Positions 1 to 12,111 of a stretch of DNA of 64,000 nucleotides are shown piece after piece. Position 1 is the stretch's first letter; every line of letters begins with the position of its first letter. A program made the position numbers and the translations under genes. The notes beneath the pieces are model-generated. The model was given only the letters and a program-made list of their open reading frames with translations, was not told where the DNA came from and ran no database searches. This stretch comes from Ornithodoros turicata (Eukaryota; Arthropoda; Arachnida; Ixodida; Argasidae), in the NCBI RefSeq assembly GCF_037126465.1, contig NW_026999351.1, positions 558,001-622,000 of the forward strand, read 5' to 3'.

Positions 1-3000
1 GAGATATCCGTGTGTTAAATAGATGTGTCGCAGGCGGAGCCGACAGGATAGCTCTTCATACCGTTGATTGGATGCAGATGGAGGAGTGTATCCTGGGTTT
101 TATAATGTGTAATGTGCTCCTTGTCAGTTGGTCCCAAAAGCTCTGCCAGTGTCTGCTGCTTTTTAAACATAGACTTTTGATGGAATGTCGAAGGGCGTTA
201 TGTCGTTTCTTAGGGCAGCAGGAGCTGCTCGATCGGCCATTTCCGGGTATACCAAGATGGCTGGGTACCCAGCAGAAAAGTAACCGATAACCCCTTTAGA
301 TACAGTGCGTGCTAGCCTCTTTGCACCATGGACAATGAATGACACAGGTAGTCTGTAAGCAACTTAAAGAATCTGTGTATATGCCTGATGATTTGATTTT
401 GTAAGATATAATTAAGGGCTAAAATTATGGCATACACTTTGCTGTGAAGACAGACATGGTTACCTTCAAACGACGTGACCTTACAACAGTGCCAGTGACC
501 ATACCTCGGTCTTTGAACCATCCGTGTACAGCTCTACATGGCCGCCAAAGCTATTCTTTAGCACATCAAATTCCTGTTGCAGTATTGTGTTTCACAGTTT
601 CACGTTTGCTGTATCTGAAGAGGTACATGTTCCATTTTGGAGGGCGCTGCCACGGATATTTTTTTTTTACTTCACTCAAGGATGATAGAGTTGTACTCTG
701 GAAAGCTACAGTGATCAACTGCTTGTTACATTAGAATGCTAAAAGAAGGCACAGCTGAAGGCCTGTTCAAGAAATTGAGTACCTGAATTGTGTACCTTTC
801 ACACATTGATAGGCATGGTTCTGGGGGTGCACCCTGATTCTTAATACATATGAAGCAGCCAGGTAAAACCCGCGTTGCTCTAAGGACCACTGATTTGTTT
901 CTATGTATGTTTGTTCTATGTTTCTATGTATTGGCGAAGTTCTGAAATCTCCGTTAACTAAACGTAGTCCTCTGCGTTGTACTGGATCCACTGTGACGGC
1001 CGTGTGAACCGTGCACAGAAAATTCATAATCCAATTTGGAAAAAAACAGTGAAGACGTATATCTCTTTAGTGTTTCACAATCTGGATTGGCTACCGCTGC
1101 GGAAAACACTATTCTGACTATCACGCCACGACCACGGTTGAGCAGGCTTTATCCATCTAGGTAGTGTTCACTCAGCTCTGTGCACTTACAGTCTGCGGAG
1201 CCTTGCATGGACCAAGGAAGCTGATGTGATGTATAATGTCATATCCCACCGAAATCCCACACTGCGTGGTACATGATTGGCTCACTACAGAGACTTTGCC
1301 CTAGAACGGTGACAGACGAGATGTGTATTCATCACTCACCATATCATTGTCACACATCCAACATGAAAATGACACCCATGAGCATTTTCAGTAAAGTTTC
1401 AGAATCAAAAGCATTTGATGAATTTTTATGGAGCCCTTATTTAGACTGAACTATAACGTTTTATTTTTAGTTTACTAGCGCCAGGAGCTCACGCAGCGCC
1501 TCACGCCAGACGCGTGCGTCGGATCAAGCCTGAAATGAAATACATGTGATCATCCCTACGGCTGAGTCTTTCTTACTCAACACCTTATGTGGCACAGTTG
1601 TGTGGAGTTTAAAAGAGTATTCTACTTTCGGCATGGATATGAGGACGGTTCTTGCCGAAGTCCGCCTAACACGCAAGGAAATTCGTCTGCCTCGACGCCA
1701 CAGGTGCAGCGTCCAACGTTGCTCCATAGACGAAAACGTGCTGGGAGAAGGCAATGCATTTAGGACAGGTCCTGGTCGCACGTCACAGCAAATGTCAACC
1801 CACACGTGACCATAAATGTGGCCGCACCAGTGATCGTTTGTAAACAGTCCGTTTACTCTTTTTGTGCACTGTTCCGGGCGTCTTTCGACCTCGGTAGTTA
1901 TATTCACCCGATACATGACACCCGTTTTCTACATGAGGTCTCCTACTGTTGACCACTTTCAAGGATGCGATGACGACCTACTATTACACACTGAGTCGAT
2001 GCGATTGGCTTAAACTGCGGGGAAATCTGCTACTATGTCTGGGAAGAAGCATCGTATAGTGGACGTTGGCAAAATACGTTCGTCTTCTGGCTTGAAGCCA
2101 ATCGGAATATGTCGAGAAGCGCTAAAACGACATGACCTCAAAATGATGTTGTCAATGCTATGACGCCACGCGTAATCTTGCTTCACGCGTGTTTCCTAAC
2201 GTGGTGTCTAAGCAGAGACCTCGTATTTTCCACTTTCTGGGCTTCTATCAAACGCACACAGAGGACACATCTTTCAGCTGATATAGCTGAAACGGTGTTG
2301 TAGCTGAAACCGGTAGTACTCCCATATAAATGAATCGTGCTTTTCCTAAAGTGCCTTCAGGTGTAGTAAATAATGAACCGTTTAGTGCTGAGACCGAAAT
2401 AGCACTGACATACTTGAGTTGAGGAAAAAATGTATACACGCCAGGAGTTTTGTTTCTCAGCGAGGTCAAGGATCCGCCTGAGGTAGACGACTTGCTTTGT
2501 GAGTGGTGTATTCATCGTGTCAGTAAAGTATCACTAATCATACGTGAATGTGGACACCCTGGCAACCACTCCACTAGGTTTGCCTTAAACCTGAGTGTAG
2601 GATCTATTCTTTGGTTCTATCAAGAAGCGGTCCGTCCGTAGTACCAGAGTACCTCATCACTAATAGTCTGCTGCTGAGACGCTTGGAGCTCGCACAATAC
2701 TAATCAATCATTAATACTATCGATCGCCATTAAAAACGTTAATGCCGTCAATTCTTCTGGCCACTTGCGCCACTTCTTTGGTCACGCGCGAACCAATTTC
2801 CTTGGAAATGCGGTTACCGGAAAATGAAAAACAACGTATTGTCATGGAAAAAAGTTTAAAGCCATTCTAAGAATCGAAAAAAAAAATCGCTGTATTACTT
2901 CGCCGCACTACGACCTCGTCTACATTTTCATAATCTAAACAATACGAAAATACCAAGTATATGATATTTTTTTCACGTAGTGATGCTTACCGCTCTCCTT

Positions 3001-5078
3001 CCATACACAGTAGCGCTTGTCTTACAGAATTCATCTATGCGGAATCCCACTACTCCTGAAAATGTAGGCGCGTTTTTCGTGTCTGTCGTTGTGTGGCATA
3101 GGCTTCTATTCAAGTCCTCCCTGTAAATAAACAGGTGTAGTCCTAGATATTGTGCACGTCTAATAGATATCCATTTTAATCCACGGGATATTTCAGGGAT
3201 GTACTATAAACATGTATATCCCATCCACATGTCTGAGCACGTCTAATGGACGGAAATACTGGACGTTAGTGACATCCATCAGAATAAAAAATCTCCGCAT
3301 ATGACACAGCACATTTAATGTCAGTCGCGAAAGACCTCAGCGATTTGTATCCGCCCAAAAAAGTTACCACCTTCATCGGCTTGCTTTGAATCCGCTATCT
3401 TGGAATCTACCGACTCATCCGCCGAGAGAAGCCATTATGAAAGATGACCCTTACTTATATGCAGGGATGAGATGTTGGTAGCACTGTTCAGTATGTTCGA
3501 GATCACATACATCCTCCTTCGCTATCCTGCAAAACGAGAGTCATATGGTCATGTGAGTTTATCGACTGCCTCAGAGACTTCGTGGCGCACACGCGGCAAT
3601 CTCCAACTGCTGCAAGCGTGCAATACTTTCACATACATTTAGATCACCTTGCTGAAGAAAACGACTTGGAAACAACGGCAATCCCGAAATGCTCAGCGCA
3701 GCGAAATACTTTTGTGCATTTTTCTTCCTTTTCAAATATTTTCGATTTCTTCCTGCGCACATGATACTGTGATGATGCGTCCACCTGTGCGTTGACGCGC
3801 GTTCACTTAGTTCTGTTATACTCTCTAGTTCAAATCTAATTCTTACTCTCTCCGAACTGCCGAGACAGACTTCATCCGTCTCTTAGTTCGCCGGCAAAAA
3901 AAAAAAAAATGTGAAGGAACACCATGTTTGTTTCTTTATTTTCTCATTGCGCATCTTGAGAGACCCGTCATTCCTTCACCCCCAATGCGAGAGGAAGAAA
4001 GAGCACACTGTCGCCTGTTGCGTCCTGGAAAAAGATTAAAACAAAACAGAAAATGCAACCCAAGATAAAGGCAGTTCCGATAGCGCCACACCATACAGGT
4101 GCTTTTGTTGTGTTTCTGCAAGATAAAGCTCATCTTCCACGCATGAGGCGGCACTGTGACGGCAACCTCGACGCATGAGGTTCCTTCGCCCTCTCATATT
4201 TCGGGTGAAGGAAAGACGTGTCTCCGAAGATGGGCAGTGAACAGAATAAAGAAAAAGGTGTTCCTCTACAATTTTTTTATGGACGATGTACCGAGCGGAA
4301 TTTTTTTAAAAATCAAAACGGCTACAATATCAGGTCACCGTAAGGAACGGATGTTCTGTTTGGGACAACTTCGTAGCTTTTTAACGATTCTTAGGTAATT
4401 TGTAGTTTCACTGTTGAGCAACATAAAGCCAAGAACGTCTGCCGGCCCCTAGCTAATAGTGAAAACAGCATGTTTAATGCATAAAAAAGGTGTTCTGTAT
4501 ATGCACGCACACAACTGTGTTCTCTCTGGTAAGCCACTTGACATGAAAGCAAAACGCACAAGGCTATCTGCCGACAGCAGCAGCATACTGTGAACTCCTT
4601 CGGTCGACTTTGCCGCTAGGGGCGCAACCTTTTTTTTTTCTTTTTGCACCGCAGTCATGCGCAGCCAACCCTCCCCCTGCGCCGGCAATTACCTCATGCA
4701 TATAGTACATGGGTGTACACTTGAAAATATTTTGTGTTTCTGCCATTCTGTAACGTGAATTACAGATGGCACCGACAATGCTGATAATATGGATTGCCTA
4801 TGACTCCCCTGCTCACGCCAGTATGTCGTACTGACAAAACTACAGACAGAACATACTCCCCTCCATTGCAAACACCTTCCCGAACCGTACTCTCCGGATC
4901 CCTTAACGAGCTGCGCTCCTCCCTCTCTCTCACACACAAAATTGCTTGGTCCCTGGCCACATACCCCCCCACCCCCCTCAACCCACGAAAGCTCTCTTCA
5001 CCTCTCTGGGTACTACAACACATAGATCCTTATTGTGACGGATCTCATATTTTCATTCCCCGCATCACCACAAGTAAT
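1..5078. other. No recognisable gene or element
   Basis: I see only short open frames without splice-supported continuity or recognisable motifs. The longest (130 codons, minus strand, 1524-1916) overlaps an equally open plus-strand frame and matches no family I know. There are short homopolymer runs (poly-A at 3896-3909, poly-T near 4630) and a C-rich stretch at 4960-4990. The region is probably old decayed intergenic sequence or intron. Confidence 0.5.
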
Positions 5079-5113
5079 TTATTTATTTATTTTATTTATT
5101 TATTTATTTATTT
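5079..5113. repeat. (TTTA)n microsatellite, 3' tail of the LINE
   Basis: Consecutive TTTA units, with one short interruption, directly abut the LINE 3' UTR segment that reads CCCTCAGGGTTCTTCATTAC on the plus strand. Position and phase mark it as the retrotransposon's 3' tail and not an independent microsatellite. Confidence 0.85.
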
Positions 5114-5267
5114 ACCCTCAGGGTTCTTCATTACAGAGGGGAGTGGGTAATATATTGAAAATAGACATACACATATGGTTATACAAAAAACAAGAACAAG
5201 AAATGCAGTTGATCAAAATGCAGGTTTCATGGACAAATAAGCACACGTATCAAAACAGGTATCAAAT

Positions 5268-7013
5268 ACTATATTCGCTAAGTGCATTGTTGAAATGAGT
5301 GATAGAGCTGATGTTGGAAACAGAAGAAGGAAGGTGGTTCCACCTACGTGCTGTGCGCGGGATAAACGAATCAGCCAGTGTGTTAGTTGCAGCTATGGGA
5401 ACAAACACTGTGAGAATGATCTACTCGCAAGGATATATAATGTGCAGAGGAAAGAAGTTCGTTTTTTAGCGACATGTTGTGATAATAAATTTTATGAAAC
5501 AGAGAAATGCTAGAAAAGTCGCGTCGGGACTGTAATGATTGTAATGATAAATGATTCTTCATTAGTGTCACGCTGGATGTTCGATGGTAGTTGCAGAGAA
5601 TGAATCGCGCGGCTCGGTTCTGCACTTGCTCCAATTCGTTAATCAGGGTACGATTACTAGGGCTCCATACAGCTGAAGCATACTCAAGATGGGGTCTAAT
5701 CAGCGACTTGTACAAGTTTAGTTTAAGGCTACTAGGGACACGAGAGAAGTTACGTTTAAGGTATCCGAGCGTACGATTGGCCTTATTTATAATGTAGCAA
5801 ACATGTGGTTTCCATGAGAGGTTTGAAGACAGGATTACACCTAAATATTTATAAGAAGATACCTGCTCAAGTGGCCCGTTATCAATGCAGTATGGTTCTG
5901 CTGGCGACAGTTTACGTGTTATTCTCATGTGTTTACATTTTGCGATGTTTAATTCCATTGACCATTTCTGACACCATAGTGAGATCGCTGTTAAGTCGGA
6001 CTGAAGCTGTTCAACGTCATCGGTTGTTTCGATTTCGCGATACACAACGCAGTCGTCGACGTACAATCTGAGAGACGATTTGACAAAGCCAGGTAGATCA
6101 TTAATATAGATTAGGAATAACAGAGGACCAAGTACGGACCCCTGCGGTACACCAGAGGTAACCGGAAGGGGAGATGGATCATGATTATTGACAGATACAA
6201 ATTGAACGCGGCAGGAAAGAAACTGTTCAATCCATACTAAGATTTTCTGATCAATGCTAAGTTTGCTTAGTTTGTACAGGAGCAGAGAATGAGAAACTTT
6301 ATCGAATACTTTAGCGAAATTTAAAAAGACGCAGTCTACCTGGGAGCTGTGGTCAAGGATAAGGGCAAGTTCATGAGTCAGTGAAACTAGTTGCGTAGCA
6401 CAAGAGAAAAATTTACGAAATCCATGCTGATGAGGACAAAAAAATGAGTGAAGTTCCAAGTGATTGACTAAGTGTGAAAATATTACATGTTCGAAAATTT
6501 TACATGGCACACTGGTCAACGATATAGGCCCGTAACTCAATGGTGAACTTCTATCTCCGGATTTGTACAGCGGAATCACCTTCCCAACCTTCCAATCGGA
6601 TGGAACACAACCTTCTTCAAGTGACTGTTGAAAAAGTGTCGAAAGTACAGCGGCGGATGAAAGTGAAGTTGCTTTAAGAAATTTGCTATTGATTCCATCA
6701 ACGCCTGCCGAAGATGACAGTTTTATCGGGTCAATCACCTTCATAATTCCAACGATGTCAAACACTAGGGGATTCATTGGAAGAAGGTTAACTGATATGC
6801 TATATGACATATCTACAGATGCAGTGTGAGAAAATGACTTAGAAAATTGATCATTTAACACGGAAGCGCACTGATCAGGCGGAATATCATCACCACTTGG
6901 TTGTTGCAGCTTAACATCATGTTCGCCCCCATCTCTGAAGACACTCCAAAACTTCCTGGGATTCTCTTTTAGCATGGTTGGCAGAGTTTGCTCGAAGAAA
7001 GTATTCCTTGCGT
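5268..7013 (-). pseudogene. LINE ORF2, reverse transcriptase half (frameshifted)
   Basis: The long open frame 6975-5383 (530 residues) carries the non-LTR reverse transcriptase. It has PLYKSGDRSSP and the HQHGFRKFFSC region in the fingers, then GVPQGSVLGPLLFLIYINDL. The catalytic box is LYVDD near residue 300, where FADD is usual, followed by SYKYLGVIL and the thumb motif ASAVWSP. The frame closes early at 5383. One base out of frame it continues through NTLADSFIPRTARRWNHLP, the typical C-terminal end of these proteins, to a stop near 5268. That is one inferred frameshift around 5400. Upstream, the protein is separated from the endonuclease half by a second frameshift. In an intact element the product would reverse-transcribe element RNA at a nicked target. 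This copy is probably inactive. Confidence 0.88.
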
Positions 7014-8063
7014 TTAAAACTTCCTCTTTATATTTTTGCTCAGTGTAGTAGAATACGGCCCAACGTTCTGCGTTGCCAAACTGCTTAGCGGCACGAAATA
7101 ACCTTTTTTTTTCTTATTTCGCAACCTCGTGAGATGAGTGTTGAACCACGGGGAGTCAGACCGCGAGAAAATTCTGCGTTGCGGAATGTATTTTTCCATG
7201 AGAAACTCCACAAAGTTTCTGAACGCGTTCCAGTTTTCATTTACTGACCGCGTGTAACATATTTGAAGAAAGTCTGACGACCATGCTTCAAGCAAGCTGT
7301 TGATAGTTGTGAAATCAGCATTCTTGTAATCCCGAATTATTTTACTCTGCCTTACTGGACGCTGAGTAGACATGTTAAGCTTAAAGTGGATGATTTTGTG
7401 ATCACTGAGACCAGGTAAGCACGTCATAGATGACAGGTAAGTTGGCGTTGTAGTGAAGACGAGGTCTAATGTTGATGAAGTGACCTCTGTTACCCTAGTT
7501 GGCTCTTTTACAAGTTCAGTTAAATTAAAGTCTAAGCACAGGTCTAAGAATTCATTACAGTCAGAAGAATATGGTACAACACATGGTGATTCACGCTCCC
7601 AAGTTATATTAGGAAAATTAAAGTCACCGAGCAGGAATAAAGGTAATGCTGGATAACGAATAACTACCGTATTAAGGACATCATGAAGTTTGCACATGAA
7701 TGAACGATCCATCGATGGAGGACGATAACAGACGCCCAAAACAAAACGGACGTGTTGACAACATATTAAAACCCAAAGTATTTCAAGATCACAATCAATG
7801 TTCACGATAACTGCGTTGAGGTGTACGGCTACTGCCACGAGGACACCACCACCAGTGCGTGAGCCTCTATCAGCGCGGAAAATATTGTAATCACGTTCAC
7901 ACCTAAATAACTCACGGTTTGAGATTAATGCAGATAACCACGTTTCAGTCAGCACAACTATAGATGCATCACATGAGTCAATAACTGAGCAAAGATCGTC
8001 ACGCTTGTTTACAACACTCCGTATATTGGTGTACAAAACAGTTATTTCATTTGTAGAACTATG
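7014..8063 (-). pseudogene. LINE ORF2, endonuclease half
   Basis: The open frame begins LYTNIRSVVNKRDDL. It contains the exonuclease-endonuclease-phosphatase landmarks in order: LTETWL (metal-binding Glu), the catalytic-core GVCYRPP, LLGDFNFPNITWE, and GLSDHKIIHF (SDH). This domain nicks target DNA for target-primed reverse transcription. The frame runs off into nonsense after a run of nine A residues (minus strand, near 7109-7117). Reading one base out of register restores LINE-like sequence (FRAAKQFGNAERW) leading straight into the reverse transcriptase. The break is therefore a homopolymer indel in what was one ORF2. Its upstream end is continuous, in the same frame, with ORF1 except for one TGA. 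Confidence 0.88.
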
Positions 8064-8084
8064 ACCATCACCCTCTGCGAGTGG

Positions 8085-8630
8085 TCAATTAGGCGTGCGT
8101 TCGACGACGCTTACATACGAACCGCGTGCCTCATTACTCGAACTCGCAGAATCCAGCGTTTCTCCTGAATTCATTCTGTTCTCGTACCGTGAAGGACTAG
8201 TATTTTCGGAGACAGAGTCAGCTTCACTATCATACATAAAACATTTGTTGACAATGTATAACTTATTGTAGCGAAGCTTAAAAAGACTGTTCATGCTCTT
8301 CCCATACTCTAATAGCATTTTCCTAGCAAGACGAGTGGGTAGAGAAAAGTCTTCTGCAATGCTGAATTCACTCTCTTTTAGCTTGTGCCGCAACTGTAGC
8401 ACACTATATTTTACTTTAAAGTTCGGGAAGCGGACAATAATGGGCCTGCGTTTATCATTACGGAAAATACCGATCCTGGGGATCCGGTAATAGGGTAGAG
8501 CATCGACTGCCATCGACCATGGTGGATGAAACACCCCATTCGTCCTCTCAATATTATCAATACAGTTCTGTGTTGATAATATTAAGAGATGGACGAATCT
8601 AGAATTTCTTGAATCGGAATTCGAATCCAA
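8085..8630 (-). CDS. LINE ORF1-like protein (C-terminal part)
   Basis: This 181-residue frame contains RPIIVRFPNF, then LKESEFSIAEDFSLPTR and FKLRYNKLYIVNK. The order and spacing resemble the RRM plus C-terminal RNA-binding region of L1-type ORF1 proteins. Those proteins coat LINE RNA and act as chaperones in the ribonucleoprotein particle. The N-terminal coiled-coil expected for such a protein is not visible, so the copy is likely 5'-truncated or divergent. The last 40 residues are acidic and Ser-rich. The TGA stop lies in the same frame as the downstream endonuclease sequence. Confidence 0.7.
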   Translation of the reverse strand: MDSNSDSRNSRFVHLLILSTQNCIDNIERTNGVFHPPWSMAVDALPYYRIPRIGIFRNDKRRPIIVRFPNFKVKYSVLQLRHKLKESEFSIAEDFSLPTRLARKMLLEYGKSMNSLFKLRYNKLYIVNKCFMYDSEADSVSENTSPSRYENRMNSGETLDSASSSNEARGSYVSVVERTPN

Positions 8631-8985
8631 GGAAGGTTCTACGAATTCACGAGACTTACGAATCTCGAATCTTTCAGTCCTTTCTTTAAAGAGAGTTCAA
8701 GAGGCCAGGGAACAAACTATTCTACTGAAAGGTGCTGTGAGCACACTTTGTTTAATAAAACACAAAGAACATTTCGGGAGAAAACATAGCAACACAGTCA
8801 GCACAAATTATTGCAGTAACTTTGCACCAATATTGCAATGAAATGCAATTCTGCAAAGAGGCGGCTGCACAAAATTTGTCTGCTTTGATTAGTGGGCTGC
8901 ACTGGTTATGCTGTGCTCTCAAACATGTTTCCTGTAAACATGAAAGTAGAGAATATTCAATAGATTACATAAAATATGGTTTCTA

Positions 8986-10182
8986 CACTCTCAGAAAAAA
9001 AGTGAGTCAAAAGGGTGTCAAACAATGCTCGGACACCGTCGCGAACACAGAAAGCGTTGCAGCGACACCTTTTCTCGCTCGTATTTAATGTGGGGTCTTA
9101 GGTGCACTCCCTTCATGGAGAGGTGTTGGCCTCACTCCCCTAACGAGGTTCTTCCAGACTATGCAACAGTACAGTCTGGTATCCTTATTTATTTGTTAAC
9201 TTTACCGAGACACGCCTGTAAATAATAGAAGAGATGAACAAGCCTGTGTCTAGCATGGCAAAAGTAGTTTTGTTCCTGCAGAAGGCATTTACATTTCGCA
9301 AGCCCTGGCTGTACCAAAAAAAGCCGTTTGCGGCAAATATTCTTGGAAAGTATCCAACATTACTCACCGAGGAACAGATTCTGCAATTTCACGAGCAAGC
9401 TGGTGCCTATTTCCTATATATCTACCGCACAATATATGAGCACAAGGAAGTTTCCTTGTGCTCATAAAGTTTCTTAAAGAGATTCTACAATGTATTCTTT
9501 TCTCTTTAATTGTAACTGACACTTGGATCGGTCGTTTCATTGGAGGGAAAATGTCCGTGGAAATACTCTCTAAAGAACTAAGAAATGGAACGTTCGGTAC
9601 AAAGGGATATGTGTTCTGCAACGCTAAGCGCAGATGCAGATGCAGATGCACTTTACTGCAGATGCAGTGCGAGTTCATGAGGCGTATGTCCGTCACCATT
9701 ACAAGACTTTTGTGCTCTAGGGGCAGGTTGTAAAGTGCATAGTGCTGCAATCGCAATGAATGCTTCTGAGGAGTGTTCTGCTTCCGTAGTTCTATGGGAC
9801 TCTACCTTAACTATTGAGCAAGACTGAGAGGCACTGCGCCTGTTGTTCGTGTTTTGGGGCGCGGGCAGTATCGTTTTTGTAACGCGGTGTAGCGCAGATC
9901 GGTACCTGCACAAAATAAGTCCAATGAAGTAACACTTAATGACAGGGTAGGAAAGAGTGCTTAGTGTTCTCTGTGATGTGCTTGTTAGGCAGTCAAGGAA
10001 GCACATGCGGGAATGGTGCCAGGGTAACACCCTCACGGAGGGGAGTCGAGGACTACTTTATCAAGGGAGTCAGTAGAACATCCTTAGAAGGGGAGTAGAC
10101 CAAAGACTACAAAGGGAGGCATATGTGACCAGCGTGAACACCCCCAATAGAGTTTCTCATACTCTTTTTTTTTCTGAGAGTG
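8986..10182. mobile_element. Non-autonomous EnSpm/CACTA-like DNA transposon
   Basis: The left end reads CACTCTCAGAAAAAAA and the right end is its reverse complement (CTGAGAGTG at 10174-10182, preceded by a T run), so there are about 16 bp of inverted termini. Just inside both ends are repeated short GGGTGT and ACTCCC-type motifs, as expected of subterminal repeats in this superfamily. It has no long coding frame. Its terminal CACTCT matches the large element at 27.3 kb, but the rest of the terminus differs, so it is a different family. The 3-bp flanks (CTA and AAA) do not match, so the target duplication is unresolved. Arrays of GATGCA near 9634-9666 form a short internal repeat. Confidence 0.65.
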
Positions 10183-11189
10183 AAAGATCATGCTGAGCGA
10201 GATGTATTTTTATAAAAAGTGCACACCTGAGTCTTGTGACTAGTTTCTGTAACTAGTATTTTGTCTTTTTTACTCTCTCTCCCTCTTGTGTGTCATAAGC
10301 GGCCGCAAGGTTCCAAGCTGACCAGAAGATAATTAACCCATTTGCACAATCCTGATTATGTGATAACATTTGGAACACACGGACCTTGTTAGCCCCAATA
10401 ACACAAAGCAATCACGCTTTTGCGCCGTATATTGTGGATGTTCTTTCACCGGTGTGGACAGGTTTTCTCATGGCACTGCACCTTGTTTCAGCGATTCATA
10501 TTCAGCTTCTCTTTCGTAGTCGCAATTGTGGCAATATTCACTAGAAACACGAGCAGTTCATGGCACCGCACCTCCTTTCCATTCCGGCGGTCCGATTGCT
10601 TCGTGCGATAAAAAAAAATCCGTCTCGTCACTTGAGACATATGCTTCCCACTAAGTCTAAAAGTCTGTCCAGAAGACCTGCTGTACTTAGTCCAATGTTG
10701 ACAGGGTTGACAGAACGTCGAGTGATGTCGGGGGACTCGTTCAGCCCATCAACACCCGATCCTCAAGTTCTGCTGGTTCAGGAGCAACAAATTCACAGGC
10801 ACGCTGTTAGCACATGCAACGTCAGACATCCCATACTGACCACAAAATACACAAAATACACGACAAGCGTTGCTTGTTGTATATCTTCTTGGACGGTCAT
10901 ATTTCTGCAGCATCACATATGTTATGAGTAACGTACATGTCTTGACTTGAGACAACTAATCGCTTAGCATACTAAAATTGGTCATCGCATTATTACGGAA
11001 CGCCTTCGCATACCAAGTTTCGCAAGTTTCAAGACAGTGTATACCAGAAGTCTCAATGTGTAAGCCCCAAGACAAGGGTGTAGCAGCTGTGTTTCAAACA
11101 CGCTATATCCTTTGTGATGAAATCAAGGAGGTGCATCATAATTGGCTTACCGGAGCAGTGGTAGTACAGTTCGGATAATCGTACCCCAG
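10183..11189. other. No recognisable gene
   Basis: I see only short open frames with no splice signals or motifs that I can support, and no clear repeat structure. Confidence 0.4.
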
Positions 11190-11430
11190 TCGAAAAAAAA
11201 GTAATGGGTCCAATTGGAAAATTTTCAATTGGATCCAGTTTGTCGACCAGTTGTGTTTTCGACACCCATTTGACCAATTGGACCCGTTCCAAAAACAGTT
11301 GTTCTTCCCATTGTACACCAAACTGGTGTTCCAATTGGTCGACCGGTTGTGCTTTTGCCGCCTATTGGACTGAAAATCAAATGAACCTATTCAGGACCCA
11401 GTTCGTGCTCCCACTGCATTCGCAATTGGA
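11190..11430. repeat. Degenerate repeats rich in CCAATTGG
   Basis: The block repeats CAATTGG or CCAATTGG at least four times, in both orientations because the core is self-complementary. It also repeats GTCGACC(A/G)GTTGTG twice at about 115 bp spacing. It looks like a decayed minisatellite or foldback element. No coding evidence is seen. Confidence 0.5.
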
Positions 11431-11457
11431 GTTCCAAAGTTGAAATAACTTTCCCAA

Positions 11458-11510
11458 ACGCAATGCATGCGTTACGAATACGTATTCGTAACACACGCAT
11501 TGCGTTCAGA
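11458..11510. repeat. Near-perfect 50-bp palindrome
   Basis: The arms AACGCAATGC and GCATTGCGTT flank a perfect 22-bp self-complementary core centred on TACGTA (GTTACGAATACG and its complement). Two or three mismatches interrupt the outer arms. It can form a cruciform or RNA hairpin. A second inverted repeat follows within 40 bp. Confidence 0.85.
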
Positions 11511-11546
11511 AAAGTTTTTTACAGCGAAACAGCTCCAACTACAACT

Positions 11547-11630
11547 TCTTTGTAACAACTACAAGGATGTAAGTAACTACACAACACAAGCTCGCGTTGT
11601 GTTCTTACGTCGCGTCCTTGTAGTTGTGCC
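11547..11630. repeat. Second inverted repeat, arms ACAACTACAAGGA / TCCTTGTAGTTGT
   Basis: Perfect 13-bp outer arms enclose an inner pair (AACACAAG and its near complement TTGTGTT) around GCTCGC. Together with the adjacent 11.46 kb palindrome it forms two consecutive stem-loops within 175 bp. Confidence 0.8.
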
Positions 11631-11637
11631 TATAAGC

Positions 11638-12111
11638 TCATGCTTCGTCGTCATGGACCCTGCGGACAAGCTTTCCTGTGCGTGTCCTGTTATCTGTATA
11701 GCGTGTACTTAGTGTATACTCCGTTGAATTTGGATATTCCCGCATGATCGACGTACCTGACCAGGGTGGTGATCCACATAGATTGTACAATAGCTTTATA
11801 TGAAAAGGGAGCGTCGTAGAAGATGTTGGGCTCCAAGCGTCCTCCACAGGGTCCTTTTCCTGTGTAGTACCAATCTGAAAGATGTCAGTACATTGAAAGA
11901 ATGAAGACTCAATGAAGGACACAATGAAGATATCGTGATACTCTATCGACCACAGTTGATCGACCACAATTGAAGCATCACGAATTTCCGCACTAGAACG
12001 CTCCGGCAGAGACAGCCGTTGCAGTCTAAAGTTCCGCCAGCAATTCACTTCGCTAGACACATCTTGCCTGACCCAAACATACTCGGCAAGTTCTAGATAA
12101 CATTTTCGCAT
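11638..12111 (-). CDS. Unrecognised 157-codon open frame
   Basis: This is one of the longer open frames outside the mobile elements. I recognise no domain, signal peptide or membrane segment. It could be a chance frame or a decayed exon: flanking splice sites are not convincing, and it lies next to palindromic sequence. Residue composition is ordinary, with several Cys and an acidic tail (VHDDEA). Confidence 0.15.
   Translation of the reverse strand: MRKCYLELAEYVWVRQDVSSEVNCWRNFRLQRLSLPERSSAEIRDASIVVDQLWSIEYHDIFIVSFIESSFFQCTDIFQIGTTQEKDPVEDAWSPTSSTTLPFHIKLLYNLCGSPPWSGTSIMREYPNSTEYTLSTRYTDNRTRTGKLVRRVHDDEA

Larger units (their letters stand above)
5079..8700 (-). mobile_element. Nearly full-length non-LTR retrotransposon (LINE, CR1/L2-like)
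   Basis: Read on the minus strand, the element runs from an ORF1-like segment (8630-8085) through an apurinic-type endonuclease (8063-7014) and a reverse transcriptase (about 7100-5268). It continues through a short 3' UTR to a (TAAA)n tail, seen as TTTA repeats at 5079-5113. Gene order, motif content and the microsatellite tail are those of the CR1/Jockey-type non-LTR group. The 5' end is unclear and lies near 8.66-8.70 kb; ORF1 looks truncated. I see no convincing target-site duplication. Only a few frame breaks separate the reading frames, so the copy is relatively young compared with the other LINE at 39.6-41.8 kb. Confidence 0.9.

Noticed and set aside
1524..1916. 130-codon minus-strand frame as a gene
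   Set aside because: An equally open plus-strand frame overlaps it. There is no motif, no splice support and no sign of coding bias.
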